From Polynucleobacter sp. 15G-AUS-farblos (GTDB lineage: Bacteria; Pseudomonadota; Gammaproteobacteria; Burkholderiales; Burkholderiaceae), in contig NZ_JACVOM010000003.1 of assembly GCF_018882445.1 (NCBI RefSeq), positions 186,001 to 250,000 on the forward strand: 64,000 nt of DNA, given 5' to 3'. Below the pieces are notes generated by a model. It ran no database searches. It was not told the origin of the DNA and saw only the letters and a list, made by a program, of their open reading frames with translations. The translations under genes and the position numbers were made by a program. The number at the start of each line of letters is the position of its first letter. The stretch's first letter is position 1. Shown in pieces: positions 9,092 through 19,961 of the stretch.

Positions 9092-10891
9092 TTAGGCGGC
9101 TGGTGCAGCTTGGCGCAAACGGATGTGTAACTCGCGTAGCTGACGCTCATCTACTGGGCTAGGCGCTTGAGTTAGCAAGCACTGTGCACGTTGGGTCTTA
9201 GGGAAGGCGATGACATCACGAATCGATTCAGCACCAGTCATCATGGTGACAATACGGTCTAAGCCGAATGCAATACCGCCATGTGGAGGAGCGCCATATT
9301 GCAAAGCATCCAACAAGAAACCAAACTTGGCTTGCGCTTCTTCAGCACCAATTTTTAGAGCCCGGAACACCTGACTCTGAACAGCTTCTTGGTGAATACG
9401 AACAGAACCACCACCAATTTCGCTGCCATTGAGCACCATGTCATAGGCTTTAGCCAAACATTTACCAGGATCGGACTCTAGGTACTTCATATGCTCATCT
9501 TTAGGGCTGGTGAACGGATGATGGCAAGCAACCCAACGGGCTTCACCTTCATCGTAATCAAACATTGGGAAATCAACCACCCATAGCGGCTTCCAAGCTT
9601 CGGTAAAGAGGCCGTGGGCTTTACCCCAAGCAGAATGACCAATACGTAAGCGCAAGTTACCAATAGCATCATTCACTACTTTTTCTTTATCAGCGCCAAA
9701 GAAAATGATGTCGCCATCTTTTGCACCAGTGCGCTTCAGGATGCCTTCAATAGCAGCATCATGTAAATTCTTCACGATCGGCGATTGCAAGCCATTACGG
9801 CCTTCTGCAACCGAGTTCACCTTGATCCAGGCTAAACCTTTGGCGCCGTAAATGCTGACGAATTGGGTGTAGTCATCGATTTCGCTACGACTGATTTCTG
9901 CACCACCGGGAACGCATAAACCAACCACACGACCACCATCTTGGTTTGCAGCGCCAGAGAACACTTTGAAATCAACGTCTTTCATGAGATCGGTTAATTC
10001 AGTGAACTCAAAATTCACACGTAAATCAGGCTTATCGGACCCAAAACGCGCCATGCCTTCTGAATAAGGCATTGTTGGGAATGGGTTAGGCAACTCCACA
10101 TTCATCGTCTTCTTGAAAATATGACGGATCATGTTTTCGAAAAGATCACGAATTTCTATTTCACTTAAGAAGGCAGTTTCACAGTCAATCTGAGTAAATT
10201 CAGGCTGGCGATCTGCACGCAAATCTTCATCGCGGAAACATTTCGTAATTTGATAGTAACGATCAAAACCAGCCACCATCAACAACTGTTTAAAAAGTTG
10301 CGGAGATTGCGGCAAGGCAAAGAATTGACCGTCATGTACTCGTGAAGGAACGAGATAGTCACGCGCACCCTCTGGAGTACTCTTGGTCAACATTGGTGTT
10401 TCGATATCGATAAAACCCGCATCGTCTAAATAACGACGGCACTCCATCGCCACGTTGTAACGCAAACGCAAATTCTTTTGCATTTGTGGACGACGTAAAT
10501 CCAATACGCGGTGAGTTAAACGGGTAGTCTCAGATAAATTTTCATCATCCAATTGAAATGGGGGCGTGATAGAGGCATTGAGAATGACTAAGCTATGACA
10601 AAGAATTTCTACCTTACCGCTAACCAAATCGTTGTTCTCGGTACCAGCAGGACGTGCCCGTACTAAGCCTTTAATCTGAATACAAAACTCATTACGCACT
10701 TGCTCAGCAAGCGCAAACATTTCTGGGCGATCAGGATCGCAGACTACCTGAACAAAACCTTCACGGTCACGCAAGTCAATAAAGATAACGCCACCATGGT
10801 CACGGCGACGATTCACCCATCCAGAGAGAGTAACTTCTTGACCAATCAGTGAATCGGTTACCTGTCCACAGGTATGACTTCGCATCGACAT
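9092..10891 (-). CDS. aspS: aspartyl-tRNA synthetase
   Basis: Class II synthetase of 599 residues, the bacterial type. It has an N-terminal OB-fold anticodon domain (about 1-110), class II motif 2 around [18 protein letters not shown], a bacterial GAD insertion around residues 300-420, and motif 3 in [10 protein letters not shown] near residue 535. Bacterial-type enzymes may be discriminating or non-discriminating; that cannot be settled here because gatCAB is not in the window. A second ATG two codons downstream of the chosen start is possible. It follows the DUF502 gene and precedes nudB. Confidence 0.97.
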   Translation of the reverse strand: MSMRSHTCGQVTDSLIGQEVTLSGWVNRRRDHGGVIFIDLRDREGFVQVVCDPDRPEMFALAEQVRNEFCIQIKGLVRARPAGTENNDLVSGKVEILCHSLVILNASITPPFQLDDENLSETTRLTHRVLDLRRPQMQKNLRLRYNVAMECRRYLDDAGFIDIETPMLTKSTPEGARDYLVPSRVHDGQFFALPQSPQLFKQLLMVAGFDRYYQITKCFRDEDLRADRQPEFTQIDCETAFLSEIEIRDLFENMIRHIFKKTMNVELPNPFPTMPYSEGMARFGSDKPDLRVNFEFTELTDLMKDVDFKVFSGAANQDGGRVVGLCVPGGAEISRSEIDDYTQFVSIYGAKGLAWIKVNSVAEGRNGLQSPIVKNLHDAAIEGILKRTGAKDGDIIFFGADKEKVVNDAIGNLRLRIGHSAWGKAHGLFTEAWKPLWVVDFPMFDYDEGEARWVACHHPFTSPKDEHMKYLESDPGKCLAKAYDMVLNGSEIGGGSVRIHQEAVQSQVFRALKIGAEEAQAKFGFLLDALQYGAPPHGGIAFGLDRIVTMMTGAESIRDVIAFPKTQRAQCLLTQAPSPVDERQLRELHIRLRQAAPAA

Positions 10892-10906
10892 AAAATTTCC
10901 TATAAA

Positions 10907-11560
10907 TCAAGAATGGTGTGGAGACCCAATTGCAGGTGTTCCACTAGAACTATTAGGCGGTACAGACCCCATCGAAACGATATGTTTCAATGCTTCTTCA
11001 ACGCTCATCTCTAATTCAATAGTTTGTGCACGTGGCACGATCATGAAAAAACCAGAGGTAGGATTTGGAGTGGTTGGCAAAAATACGTTGACGTAATCTT
11101 CGCCCAACTTCGCAGTCACTTCTTTGGCAGGCATACCGGTCTGAAAGGCGATAACCCAAGAGTCTGCATGTGGATAACGAATCAATAAAGCCTTACTAAA
11201 CGCCTGACCGCTGCCAGAAAATAAAGTGGATGAAACTTGCTGAACGCTAGAGTAAATAGAGCGAACAATCGGAATGCGATTAACCAGCTTATCCCATACC
11301 TTAAGCCACCATTGACCTGCAAAGCTAATAGCGACTACACCCGTCACCATAATGACAGCAATCACAATCAATATTCCAACACCGGGAATATCGCGAAAGT
11401 GCTGCATATCAGAGGCAGCGCTATTCGGAAGCACAACAATCATTGCGTGCATCACTGAACCAAAAACGCCGTCGAGTAAGCCTAAGCCCCAGGAAATCAC
11501 CCAAATGGTGATAGCCAATGGTGCCCAAACCAAGATGCCAGCAATAAAGTATTTTTTCAT
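10907..11560 (-). CDS. DUF502 family inner-membrane protein
   Basis: A 217-residue protein of unknown function in the DUF502 family. Two hydrophobic segments, roughly residues 5-30 and 58-83, flank a periplasmic loop; a soluble C-terminal part with FLPTTPNPTSGFFM, a family hallmark, follows. DUF502 genes often lie beside aspS in betaproteobacteria, as here (15 bases). A 14-arm hairpin (11566-11596) sits directly before the start codon and overlaps the likely ribosome site, so translation may be structure-dependent. Confidence 0.82.
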   Translation of the reverse strand: MKKYFIAGILVWAPLAITIWVISWGLGLLDGVFGSVMHAMIVVLPNSAASDMQHFRDIPGVGILIVIAVIMVTGVVAISFAGQWWLKVWDKLVNRIPIVRSIYSSVQQVSSTLFSGSGQAFSKALLIRYPHADSWVIAFQTGMPAKEVTAKLGEDYVNVFLPTTPNPTSGFFMIVPRAQTIELEMSVEEALKHIVSMGSVPPNSSSGTPAIGSPHHS

Positions 11561-11565
11561 GTATC

Positions 11566-11596
11566 CGCCTAACCCGCTATTTTAGCGGTTTAGGCG
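11566..11596 (-). promoter_or_regulatory. stable hairpin over the DUF502 ribosome site
   Basis: Inverted repeat with 14-base arms (11566-11579 and 11583-11596), 13 of 14 positions pairing, and a three-base loop. It lies between the ubiB stop and the DUF502 ATG (11560). The GGCGGA sequence five to ten bases before the ATG overlaps the stem. No T-run follows on the minus strand, so it is not a standard terminator; it may mask the ribosome site or act as an mRNA end. Confidence 0.5.
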
Positions 11597-11612
11597 CCTC
11601 AGTAGCGAGAGC

Positions 11613-13199
11613 TTAATAAATACCGAGGCGAATGATCAAAATTCCCACCAAAAAGCCCCCCGCAAAGAGCAAAGCCCCTACCAATAGGCGATGAGTGCGC
11701 CTTTCTTGGACCAAAAGGGCCTTCAGGACCTCCAATTCACCGCCATTGTCCTTTTGCTGAATTCTTGCCTTCGCAAGACTATCAGCCAGTAAACGCGGTA
11801 GGGTAGGCAAGATTTTGGCCCACATTGGTGCTTCAGCCTTTAAACCATCAATCAAGCCGCGGAATCCGAGCTGCTTATCGACCCACTTCTCCAAGATCGG
11901 CTTAGCAGTCTTCCAAAGATCCAAATCAGGATCAAGTTCGCGGGCGAGACCTTCAACATTTAAGAGGGTTTTTTGTAGCAAAGTCAGTTGAGGCTGAATT
12001 TCGACCTTAAAACGGCGCGAGGTCTGGAATAGGCGCATCAACACAATACCCAGGGAAATTTCTTTCAGTGGACGATCAAAATAGGGTTCACAAACAGCCC
12101 TAACAGCCCCCTCTAATTCTTCTACACGTGTTTCAGCTGGAACCCATCCAGACTCTATGTGCAACTCAGCTACACGACGGTAGTCGCGATTAAAGAAAGC
12201 CAAGAAATTCAGAGCTAAATAATTTTTATCTGATTCGCTGAGGGCACCAACAATTCCAAAATCAAGCGAAATGAAGCGACCAAAAGTATCAGGCTCCAAG
12301 CTAATCATGATATTGCCTGGGTGCATGTCTGCGTGGAAAAAGCCGTATTCAAATACTTGTGTAAAAAATATTTCAACGCCGTCAGCTGCTAGTTTTTTAA
12401 AGTCCACACCTGCCGCACGTAACTCTGCAGTGCGGCCAATAGAGATGCCATACATTCTCTGCATCACGATGACGTTGGTATGACATAAATCCCAATACAT
12501 TTCTGGAATCATGAGCTTGGTAGAGTCAATAAAGTAACGACGCAATTGACTTGCATTCGCTGCTTCACGCATCAGATCCAATTCATCGTGTAAATAAGTA
12601 TCGAATTCTGAAACGTTCTCGCGTGGCTTTAATCGACGTCCATCCTCGGAGCTCTTTTCGATAATTTTGGCTAAGTCATACATCAAAGCCAAATCTCCAT
12701 CGATCACCGGCAGAATGCCTGGACGCAATACCTTAATGGCTACAGCCTGACCTTCCCATTCGGGATGTTTTTCAGTAGCTCGCAAAACTCCAAAATGCAC
12801 TTGTGCAACAGACGCGCTAGCCACTGGTGTGGCGTCAAAGCTAACAAAGACCTGCTCAATCGATTCCCCAAGAGCTTCCTCGATTAAGCGACGGGACTCT
12901 TCATTTGAAAATGGTGGAACTTGGTCCTGCAGCTTTGCTAACTCATTGGCAATATCTTCTGGCAATAAATCACGACGGGTAGAAAGTACTTGACCAAACT
13001 TCACAAAAATGGGGCCCAGCGCTTCCAGAGTTAAGCGAATACGCTCCCCTCTTGGCAAATGTTTGCCGGGTGAAATCCAACACAGAATACTTAACAAGCT
13101 ACGGCGAATGCCTGGCTTTAATAAATCACGTAACAGCGGCAATAAGCCAAAGCGCCATGCGGTAAAGAAGATATAGCAAAGACGAGCAATTCGACGCAC
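11613..13199 (-). CDS. ubiB: ubiquinone biosynthesis protein UbiB
   Basis: Atypical kinase-like membrane protein of the ABC1/ADCK/UbiB family needed for ubiquinone synthesis, thought to act as an ATPase on quinone intermediates or the Ubi complex. The family KxGQ motif is visible as [11 protein letters not shown] near residue 67, followed by the ExD-like [13 protein letters not shown] element and the [10 protein letters not shown] and LDFGIVG kinase-like motifs. The hydrophobic C-terminus (about 505-528) supplies the membrane anchor. The length of 528 residues is normal. It follows the ubiJ-like gene by three bases, and ubiE lies further upstream in the same orientation. Confidence 0.94.
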   Translation of the reverse strand: MRRIARLCYIFFTAWRFGLLPLLRDLLKPGIRRSLLSILCWISPGKHLPRGERIRLTLEALGPIFVKFGQVLSTRRDLLPEDIANELAKLQDQVPPFSNEESRRLIEEALGESIEQVFVSFDATPVASASVAQVHFGVLRATEKHPEWEGQAVAIKVLRPGILPVIDGDLALMYDLAKIIEKSSEDGRRLKPRENVSEFDTYLHDELDLMREAANASQLRRYFIDSTKLMIPEMYWDLCHTNVIVMQRMYGISIGRTAELRAAGVDFKKLAADGVEIFFTQVFEYGFFHADMHPGNIMISLEPDTFGRFISLDFGIVGALSESDKNYLALNFLAFFNRDYRRVAELHIESGWVPAETRVEELEGAVRAVCEPYFDRPLKEISLGIVLMRLFQTSRRFKVEIQPQLTLLQKTLLNVEGLARELDPDLDLWKTAKPILEKWVDKQLGFRGLIDGLKAEAPMWAKILPTLPRLLADSLAKARIQQKDNGGELEVLKALLVQERRTHRLLVGALLFAGGFLVGILIIRLGIY

Positions 13200-13202
13200 G
13201 AT

Positions 13203-13823
13203 TTATTTAGCCTTTTGCTCTAAGAGTTGAATTCTTTTTTCCATCCGATCTACCGCATCCCGCAAATCATTTAACTCGGATTTACGAATTACCATGTCGC
13301 GTTGGTGAAGCAGCACTTTCTTTTCTTCACTGAGATACTCAACAACATTATCAAGTAAATCACTAGCTGCTGAATGCGTAGCAGAGACAAACTTCTTACC
13401 TTGCTTTACAGCGAAATGGGCTGGAGCATCACCGACGATGCGCGCTAAATCCTCCTCATATTCCCAGCGCAATTGTCCAGCTAGACGACCTATTAATTGC
13501 GCTAAGTCTGCATCACCAGTAATTTTGACTGCTTTAAATGCTTGCTCACGCAAACTTCCAGAGCTGCCCGCTAAATCATTCAAAGCTTTACTAGAGAGCT
13601 CTAGAGTCAATGACGGTGAATCAGAATCCTTGAGAACGTGCAACAAACCTGCAGGGGTAATCTCACAACACAGGTCACCAAGAGGAAGCTGAAGCAGAAT
13701 CGATTTACCAGCATGCTTAGACAGCTGCCCCATTGCCCAAGGCTCACTACCCAGTACGTGATTAATCCCCCGGCACATAGCACCAGCAGCAATCGTATGG
13801 GTAGATGAAAAAGTTGTGTTCAT
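13203..13823 (-). CDS. ubiJ: SCP2-domain accessory factor (UbiJ-like)
   Basis: A 206-residue protein with an SCP2-type lipid-binding region in the N-terminal part and a predicted coiled coil in the last 40 residues (RKSELNDLRDAVDRMEKRIQ). UbiJ is a cytoplasmic accessory factor that binds ubiquinone intermediates. Position supports the call: it lies three bases before ubiB, and ubiE is nearby, as in the classic ubiE-ubiJ-ubiB order. In this genome a Tim44-like gene and a terminator separate it from ubiE. Sequence conservation in this family is weak, so the symbol is moderately secure. Confidence 0.75.
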   Translation of the reverse strand: MNTTFSSTHTIAAGAMCRGINHVLGSEPWAMGQLSKHAGKSILLQLPLGDLCCEITPAGLLHVLKDSDSPSLTLELSSKALNDLAGSSGSLREQAFKAVKITGDADLAQLIGRLAGQLRWEYEEDLARIVGDAPAHFAVKQGKKFVSATHSAASDLLDNVVEYLSEEKKVLLHQRDMVIRKSELNDLRDAVDRMEKRIQLLEQKAK

Positions 13824-13831
13824 GAGTGTAA

Positions 13832-13855
13832 AAAACCCGCACTAGTGCGGGTTTT
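13832..13855. terminator. bidirectional terminator, perfect palindrome
   Basis: A 24-base perfect palindrome (AAAACCCGCAC plus its complement around a central TA/GT turn) flanked by A and T runs, lying between the end of the Tim44-like gene (13877) and the ubiJ-like start (13823). It should stop transcription from ubiE and the Tim44-like gene, so ubiJ-ubiB would need readthrough or a promoter in the remaining few bases. Confidence 0.75.
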
Positions 13856-13876
13856 CCAATGGAAACTGCCTCAAGC

Positions 13877-14797
13877 TTAAACCAACTGGGAGATACCCGC
13901 CAGTACCCAGCCTCCAGGGCCTTCTACTGGCTTGCTGAGATTCCAGATTTCAGAGAACTCAGTTGCAGCTGCTCCAGGCTGCTCACGAATCATGCCGCCG
14001 AACTGAATGCTGCAGTAATAGTGCGCATCATTTGTCTCAATGCCTAAGAGGCTTGCCTGAATGCTGATAACGTCTGTCTGATTAGAGCCATCAGTGCGAC
14101 CAGCCAAATCCTGCTGAATCGTGGCAAACATTTCCGGGGTCGTGAATTCGCGCAAAGCAGCTAAATCACCCTGATCCCATGCTTTTTGCAAGCCAACAAA
14201 ATATTGCTTCGCATTTTCCAAAAAGGTTTGCTCATCAAAACCCGGTGGGAGAGTCGACTGAAAGCGATCAGGCTCAGGGCTTATAGCGCCAAAGGCACTA
14301 GCAGCAGGATTAAATGCTGGCTCCTGGCGCGGTGCCTGCTCTTGCGCGGTACGTTGCATACCAGTCATCGGAATATTGGCGTTACGACCAGCTCCTGACA
14401 TTGCAGGAAGCAATCTTCTGATAACAAACATAATTGCAAAGCCTACGAGCAGAGCAATCAATAAGCCTGTCACAAATGAAGAGGCTGCTTCACCCAAACC
14501 AAAATGTGAGAGCAAATAACCAATTCCAAGTCCTGCCGCTAAACCACCCAAGATTCCACCCATGCCACCAAAGCGACTAGGTGCAGCTGCCGGTGTTGGG
14601 GCTGCAGCGGGTGCCGCTGGCTGAGCTTGTTGAGCAGGTTTTTGCGCTGGCGTAGCTTGCTTCTGAATCGGAGCGCTTGGCGCCTTGCCAATACTTTTAC
14701 CGCCGCCCAAGCGAGCTGCCTCTACATGACCTACTGAAGCAAAAACTAAGCTCACGCTCAATAAAACAGCTTTAAAAAAATGTTTGTTCATATTCAT
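13877..14797 (-). CDS. Tim44-like domain membrane protein
   Basis: A 306-residue protein with an N-terminal signal-like segment (about 8-28, ending near VEAARL), a Pro/Ala/Gln-rich linker (about 40-75), a glycine-rich hydrophobic stretch and a clear membrane segment (FVTGLLIALLVGFAIMFVI near 108-127). The C-terminal 130 residues form a Tim44-like domain related to NTF2 folds. The bacterial function of this family is unknown; a lipid- or protein-binding role at the membrane is only inference. It lies between ubiE and the ubiJ-like gene, and a strong palindromic terminator follows it. Confidence 0.82.
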   Translation of the reverse strand: MNMNKHFFKAVLLSVSLVFASVGHVEAARLGGGKSIGKAPSAPIQKQATPAQKPAQQAQPAAPAAAPTPAAAPSRFGGMGGILGGLAAGLGIGYLLSHFGLGEAASSFVTGLLIALLVGFAIMFVIRRLLPAMSGAGRNANIPMTGMQRTAQEQAPRQEPAFNPAASAFGAISPEPDRFQSTLPPGFDEQTFLENAKQYFVGLQKAWDQGDLAALREFTTPEMFATIQQDLAGRTDGSNQTDVISIQASLLGIETNDAHYYCSIQFGGMIREQPGAAATEFSEIWNLSKPVEGPGGWVLAGISQLV

Positions 14798-14857
14798 TTA
14801 CCCCCTAGTAACTTCTTTAACTCTTGAGTTTTTAAAACTTTAAAAACTAGATAACTA

Positions 14858-15601
14858 TCAGTATTTAATACCAATATGCAAAGCAACAATACCCCCAGTC
14901 ATTCTATGGGTTTCTACCTCATCAAAACCTACCCCCAGCATGATCTCTTTCAAGGCCTGCGCATCAGGGTGCATTCGGATGGATTCCGCTAAATAACGAT
15001 AACTTTCAGAATCTTGGGCAATTTTCTCACCCAACCAGGGAAGCACCTTAAATGAATAAGCATCATAAGCCGACTGCAAAAAGGCATCCGGCTTCGAGAA
15101 CTCCAATACAAGAACCCGGCCGCCAGGTTTGATCACCCGCAACATCTCCCCCAAAGCCACTTCCTTATGGGTCATATTACGAAGACCAAATGCCACTGTC
15201 ACCACATCAAAATGATTGGCGGGGAAAGGAATTTGTTCTGCGTCGAATTGAACACAAGGCAAGGCCATACCGCGATCCAGCAGGCGATCACGACCTACCC
15301 CCAGCATGGATGCATTAATGTCGCTCAACCACACCTGAGCATCTGCATTACTACCCCATTGGGCCGCCTTAGCAAAAGCTGCTGCCAAATCGCCTGTACC
15401 GCCAGCAATGTCTAAGACCTTTTGTCCAGGACGTACTTGCGCACGAGCAATAGTGATTTTTTTCCAAACACGATGTAGGCCAAATGACATGAAGTCATTC
15501 ATCACGTCATATTTACTCGCAACCGAATGAAAGACCTCGGCAACCTTGTCGGCTTTTTCAGCCTCATCAACACTTTGATAACCGAAGTGGGTTTTACTCA
15601 T
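14858..15601 (-). CDS. ubiE: demethylmenaquinone/ubiquinone methyltransferase UbiE
   Basis: SAM-dependent C-methyltransferase of ubiquinone (and menaquinone) synthesis, 247 residues. It begins [11 protein letters not shown], has the SAM motif [12 protein letters not shown] near residue 65, and the family signatures [14 protein letters not shown] and [13 protein letters not shown]. An upstream in-frame ATG at 15616 exists, but the ATG at 15601 overlaps the stop codon of the DUF971 gene by one base (TAATG) with GGAAG just upstream, so coupled translation from 15601 is preferred. The quinone block ubiJ-ubiB follows downstream. Confidence 0.96.
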   Translation of the reverse strand: MSKTHFGYQSVDEAEKADKVAEVFHSVASKYDVMNDFMSFGLHRVWKKITIARAQVRPGQKVLDIAGGTGDLAAAFAKAAQWGSNADAQVWLSDINASMLGVGRDRLLDRGMALPCVQFDAEQIPFPANHFDVVTVAFGLRNMTHKEVALGEMLRVIKPGGRVLVLEFSKPDAFLQSAYDAYSFKVLPWLGEKIAQDSESYRYLAESIRMHPDAQALKEIMLGVGFDEVETHRMTGGIVALHIGIKY

Positions 15602-15987
15602 TAATGACTTCCACAAGAATGGCCTGCGCTGGTCATGGGCGCATCTCGATCCAAACCAGCCGCAGCTAATTTATCCAAATGCTCTTTCCATAACTGATCT
15701 TGGTTTTCACACAAGAAACGCAAAAAATCCCAAGAATATAGACCTGAATCATGCCCGTCAGAAAAACTGGGCTTTAAGGCGTAATGGCCAACAGGCTCCA
15801 GGTTTGCAATGAGTACCTCACGCTTACCAGTCTGAAGGGTTTCCTGGCCAGGCCCATGGCCCTGCACTTCTGCAGAGGGGGATAAAACACGCAGTAACTC
15901 AAAAGGAAGGCGGTAGGTATTGCCATCCTCGTAGGAGAGCTCCAATACTTTGGACTGCTGATGAACTACCACGTTATTAGGAATCAT
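15601..15987 (-). CDS. DUF971 (GBBH-like N-terminal domain) protein
   Basis: A 128-residue cytoplasmic protein of the DUF971 family, which resembles the N-terminal domain of gamma-butyrobetaine hydroxylase. It shows [19 protein letters not shown] and [17 protein letters not shown], typical of the family. The C-terminus is short and rich in His and Cys (SAGHSCGSH), which might bind a metal; the similar domain in Fe-S assembly factors suggests, but does not prove, a link to Fe-S proteins. Its start directly follows the stop of the large Fe-S oxidoreductase gene, and its stop overlaps the ubiE start by one base. Confidence 0.85.
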   Translation of the reverse strand: MIPNNVVVHQQSKVLELSYEDGNTYRLPFELLRVLSPSAEVQGHGPGQETLQTGKREVLIANLEPVGHYALKPSFSDGHDSGLYSWDFLRFLCENQDQLWKEHLDKLAAAGLDRDAPMTSAGHSCGSH

Positions 15988-18900
15988 TTAAACCAATACC
16001 CTTTCGATACCACCTTGGTTTGCTTTTTCCACATAATCTTGCATCCAGTTTTGACCCAGTAATTTCTGAGCCATTTCAACCACGATGTAATCTGCAGTGG
16101 TGTCACTATCGGCATCAAAGCGAGTCAATCCTTGCAAACAAGAAGGGCAACTTGTTAATACCTTCACATCGCCCGTAAAGTCATCCTTGCGCAAATCAGT
16201 TGCAGCTTTTTCCATTTCAATTTGCTTACGAAAGCGCACTTGAGTAGAAATATCTGGACGGGTTACAGCCAAAGTACCTGACTCACCACAGCAGCGATCA
16301 TTTTTCTTAATCGCTTTGCCATCTGCCATACCAATGAGTTCATTGACAGTCTTCATTGGATCTTGCAACTTCATCGGTGAATGACAAGGATCGTGATACA
16401 TGTATTTCACGCCACTCACATCAGAGAGCTTGACACCCTTTTCCAAGAGATATTCGTGAATATCAATGATTCGGCAACCTGGGAAGATCTGTTCAAACTG
16501 ATAGCCAGCGAGTTGGTCATAACAAGTTCCACAAGAAACAACCACAGTCTTGATATCCAAGTAGTTCAAGGTATTGGCTACGCGATGGAATAAGACCCGA
16601 TTATCCGTAATCATTTTCTCGGCTTTATCAAAGTCACCGTTACCACGCTGAGGGTAACCACAACATAAATAGCCAGGCGGCAATACTGTCTGAACCCCAA
16701 CGTTCCACAACATGGCCTGAGTTGCTAAACCTACTTGGGAAAACAGACGCTCAGATCCACAACCAGGGAAATAAAAGACTGCCTCAGTATCTGCAGAAGT
16801 CGTCTTGGGATCACGAATAATGGGAACATAGTTCGCATCTTCAATATCGAGTAAAGCCCGTGCAGTTTTCTTAGGAAGATTGCCAGGCATTTTCTTATTT
16901 ACGAAGAAGATGACTTGCTCTTTAATATTTGGCTTCCCAACTGTTGCGGGTGGGTGCGCAGTCTGCTGTTTTGCAAATTTACGCAGAACATCATTGCCTA
17001 AACGCTGCAACTTATAACCCCATCCAATCATTGTCTTGCGAGCAAGATGAATAGATTCAGGACTTGTGGCATTCAGGAAGAACATGGATGCTGCTGTTCC
17101 GGGATTGAAACGCTGCTGGCCCATCTTGCGCAAGAGGTTACGCATATTCATCGTCACATCACCAAAGTCAATTTTGACTGGGCAAGGCGTTAAGCATTTA
17201 TGACAAACCGTGCAATGCGCAGCTACATCATCAAACATTTCCCAATGACGAATTGAAACGCCACGTCGTGTTTGTTCTTCGTATAAGAAGGCCTCAATCA
17301 ACAATGAAGTCGCCAAAATTTTGTCGCGCGGGCTATAAAGTAAATTAGCTCGGGGTACATGGGTAGAGCAAACTGGCTTGCATTTTCCGCAACGTAAGCA
17401 ATCTTTCACGCTATCGGCAATAGCGCCAATATCACTTTGCTGCATGATGATAGATTCATGACCCATCAAGCCAAAGCTAGGTGTATATGCCATGCTGAGA
17501 TCAGCATGTGGCATTAATTTACCCTTGTTAAAACGACCTTCTGGATCTACCCGATTCTTATAGCTACGGAAATCTTTCAATTCATCTTCAGTGAGATATT
17601 CCAGCTTGGTAATACCGATGCCGTGCTCACCAGAAATCACACCATCCAAAGAGCGTGCAAGCTTCATGATGCGATCAACAGAATGATGTGCGTCTTGCAA
17701 CATCTCATAGTCATCTGAGTTCACGGGAATATTGGTGTGTACATTTCCATCACCAGCATGCATATGGAGTGCAACAAAAACGCGCTTACGCAATATCTTT
17801 TTATGAATCGCCTCAAGCTCATTGAGAATAGGCTCAAATGCTAATCCGCCAAAAATAATCCGTAGCTCAGCACGAATTTCCTCTTTCCACGAGGCACGTA
17901 AAGAGTGATTTTGTAACTGCGGGAAATAGACATCCATCTGAGTAAGCCACTCAGCCCAACGCTGACGAACATTCTCAATTAACTCAAGAGCCTGCTGAAC
18001 TCGGTCGCCTAAGATCTCAGCCGTCGGAATCTCATAGTCTTCATCGCCCTTACCAAGCGGTAATGCACTCTTACCCAAGAATGCCTCTAGGCCATCAAGT
18101 ACTTGAAGCTTATTTTTAAGTGATAGCTCAATATTGATGCGATCAATGCCATCGGTGTATTCACCCATGCGCGGCAAAGGAATCACCACATCTTCATTAA
18201 TCTTAAAAGCATTGGTATGGCGGGCAATGGCGGCAGTACGCGCACGATCCAACCAGAATTTCTTCCGAGCGTCAGCACTTACAGCAACAAAGCCCTCTCC
18301 AACACGCAAGTTAGCCATGCGTACAACTTCACTCGTTGCTGCTGCGACAGCCTCTTCATCATCGCCTGCAATATCACCAATCAATACCATCTTAGGCAAA
18401 CTATTTCGCTTGGATTTGGTGGAATAACCCACCGCCCTGAGATAGCGATCATCTAAATGCTCGAGGCCAGCCAAAATAGGGCCGCCCTGTTTGCTCAAGC
18501 CATCGAGGTAAGCCTTGATTTCTACAATGCTCGGAATAGCGTCGCGCGCTTGACCAAAAAATTCCAAACAAACGGTGCGCATAAATTTAGGCATGCGATG
18601 CAAGATCCAGGTTGCACTGGTAATCAGACCATCACAACCTTCTTTTTGCACGCCAGGTAAACCTGATAAAAATTTATCAGTAACGTCTTTGCCTAAACCT
18701 TCTTTACGAAAACGCTTACCTTCTACTTCAAGTAATTCTGTTTTCAAAATACGTTGACCAGGTTCACTCAATCCATCAGACCAAGTTAACTGAAAGCGAA
18801 CCACATCTACTTCATGAATTTTCCCGAGGTTGTGATCCAGACGCTCAATATCTAACCAATTTCCTTCGGGATCTACCATACGCCAGCTAGCCAAATTATC

Positions 18901-19827
18901 TAAAGCGGTACCCCACAAAACTGCTTTCTTGCCGCCCGCATTCATGGCGATATTTCCGCCGATACAGCTAGCATCTGCCGATGTAGGATCAACCGCAAAC
19001 ACAAGCCCAGCATGCTCTGCAGCATCTGCGACGCGGCGGGTAACTACCCCAGCACCAGTAAAGATGGTTGGCACTTCGTGTGCTACGCCAGGCAAATGCA
19101 TAGTCTTTACGCCACCGATGTTCTCTAACTTTTCGGTGTTAATTACTGCTGACATGGCATAGAGAGGAATTGCGCCGCCGGTATAACCAGTGCCACCTCC
19201 ACGAGGAATAATAGTGAGACCTAACTCTACGCAAGCTTTTACCAAGCCTGGAATCTCGGATTCATAATCCGGCTTCAAAACGACCAGCGGAAATTCAACG
19301 CGCCAGTCAGTAGCATCAGTCACATGAGCAGCACGTGAGACACCATCAAAACAAATATTGTCTTTGGCAGTGTGGCGGCCTAAATCTTTCAAAGCCCGCT
19401 TGCGAATTTTTTCGACTTCCTTAAAACCATTTTCAAAGTTTTCGATAGCGCGGTAAGCAGCAGCTAAGAGAATCTCAACCTGATCAGCCGACTCACCCGC
19501 ATTACGCTTTTTGACCTCGCCCAAACGATGCCATAAAGCATCAATCAGTTGTTGGCGACGCTTGGCGTTATCCAATAAATCGTCTTGGAGAAATGGATTG
19601 CGCTGGACGACCCAAATATCACCCAAGATTTCAAACAACATTCGGGCAGATCGGCCAGTACGGCGGACACCGCGCAGATTATTCAATACGCGCCATGACT
19701 CCTCACCTAATAGGCGAATCACAATTTCTTTGTCAGAAAAGGAGGTGTAGTTGTAAGGAATCTCACGCAAACGGGGGAAGCCCGCTTCAGCGTCCAACAA
19801 CTGGTTCAAAGCCAATGGTGCATTCAT
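15988..19827 (-). CDS. large FAD/Fe-S oxidoreductase (DUF3683, GlcD/GlcF-like fusion)
   Basis: A 1279-residue multidomain protein. Order: N-terminal DUF3683 region (about 1-160); FAD-binding PCMH domain with [12 protein letters not shown] and [15 protein letters not shown]-oxidase C-terminal domain with [14 protein letters not shown] and GEHGIG; two 4Fe-4S motifs [11 protein letters not shown] and [11 protein letters not shown]; and two CCG domains ([17 protein letters not shown]). This is a single-chain version of the GlcD plus GlcF type of 2-hydroxyacid dehydrogenase, probably donating electrons to quinone at the inner membrane. The substrate is unknown, with D-lactate or glycolate the main candidates. 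I chose MNAPLALN at 19827 over a 20-residue-longer reading from 19887, whose added part looks non-homologous. Confidence 0.85.
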   Translation of the reverse strand: MNAPLALNQLLDAEAGFPRLREIPYNYTSFSDKEIVIRLLGEESWRVLNNLRGVRRTGRSARMLFEILGDIWVVQRNPFLQDDLLDNAKRRQQLIDALWHRLGEVKKRNAGESADQVEILLAAAYRAIENFENGFKEVEKIRKRALKDLGRHTAKDNICFDGVSRAAHVTDATDWRVEFPLVVLKPDYESEIPGLVKACVELGLTIIPRGGGTGYTGGAIPLYAMSAVINTEKLENIGGVKTMHLPGVAHEVPTIFTGAGVVTRRVADAAEHAGLVFAVDPTSADASCIGGNIAMNAGGKKAVLWGTALDNLASWRMVDPEGNWLDIERLDHNLGKIHEVDVVRFQLTWSDGLSEPGQRILKTELLEVEGKRFRKEGLGKDVTDKFLSGLPGVQKEGCDGLITSATWILHRMPKFMRTVCLEFFGQARDAIPSIVEIKAYLDGLSKQGGPILAGLEHLDDRYLRAVGYSTKSKRNSLPKMVLIGDIAGDDEEAVAAATSEVVRMANLRVGEGFVAVSADARKKFWLDRARTAAIARHTNAFKINEDVVIPLPRMGEYTDGIDRINIELSLKNKLQVLDGLEAFLGKSALPLGKGDEDYEIPTAEILGDRVQQALELIENVRQRWAEWLTQMDVYFPQLQNHSLRASWKEEIRAELRIIFGGLAFEPILNELEAIHKKILRKRVFVALHMHAGDGNVHTNIPVNSDDYEMLQDAHHSVDRIMKLARSLDGVISGEHGIGITKLEYLTEDELKDFRSYKNRVDPEGRFNKGKLMPHADLSMAYTPSFGLMGHESIIMQQSDIGAIADSVKDCLRCGKCKPVCSTHVPRANLLYSPRDKILATSLLIEAFLYEEQTRRGVSIRHWEMFDDVAAHCTVCHKCLTPCPVKIDFGDVTMNMRNLLRKMGQQRFNPGTAASMFFLNATSPESIHLARKTMIGWGYKLQRLGNDVLRKFAKQQTAHPPATVGKPNIKEQVIFFVNKKMPGNLPKKTARALLDIEDANYVPIIRDPKTTSADTEAVFYFPGCGSERLFSQVGLATQAMLWNVGVQTVLPPGYLCCGYPQRGNGDFDKAEKMITDNRVLFHRVANTLNYLDIKTVVVSCGTCYDQLAGYQFEQIFPGCRIIDIHEYLLEKGVKLSDVSGVKYMYHDPCHSPMKLQDPMKTVNELIGMADGKAIKKNDRCCGESGTLAVTRPDISTQVRFRKQIEMEKAATDLRKDDFTGDVKVLTSCPSCLQGLTRFDADSDTTADYIVVEMAQKLLGQNWMQDYVEKANQGGIERVLV

Positions 19828-19961
19828 AGCGACATATTTGATAAATAAGCATTTTAATAGAGCAAAGCTGATAGTGGCAGGAAACACAGAAAGTTGTTGG
19901 CTAAAGACATAAACCCTTGCAAAACTAAGGGCTTAGAGCTCATCCGTGGTACGCTCATCGG

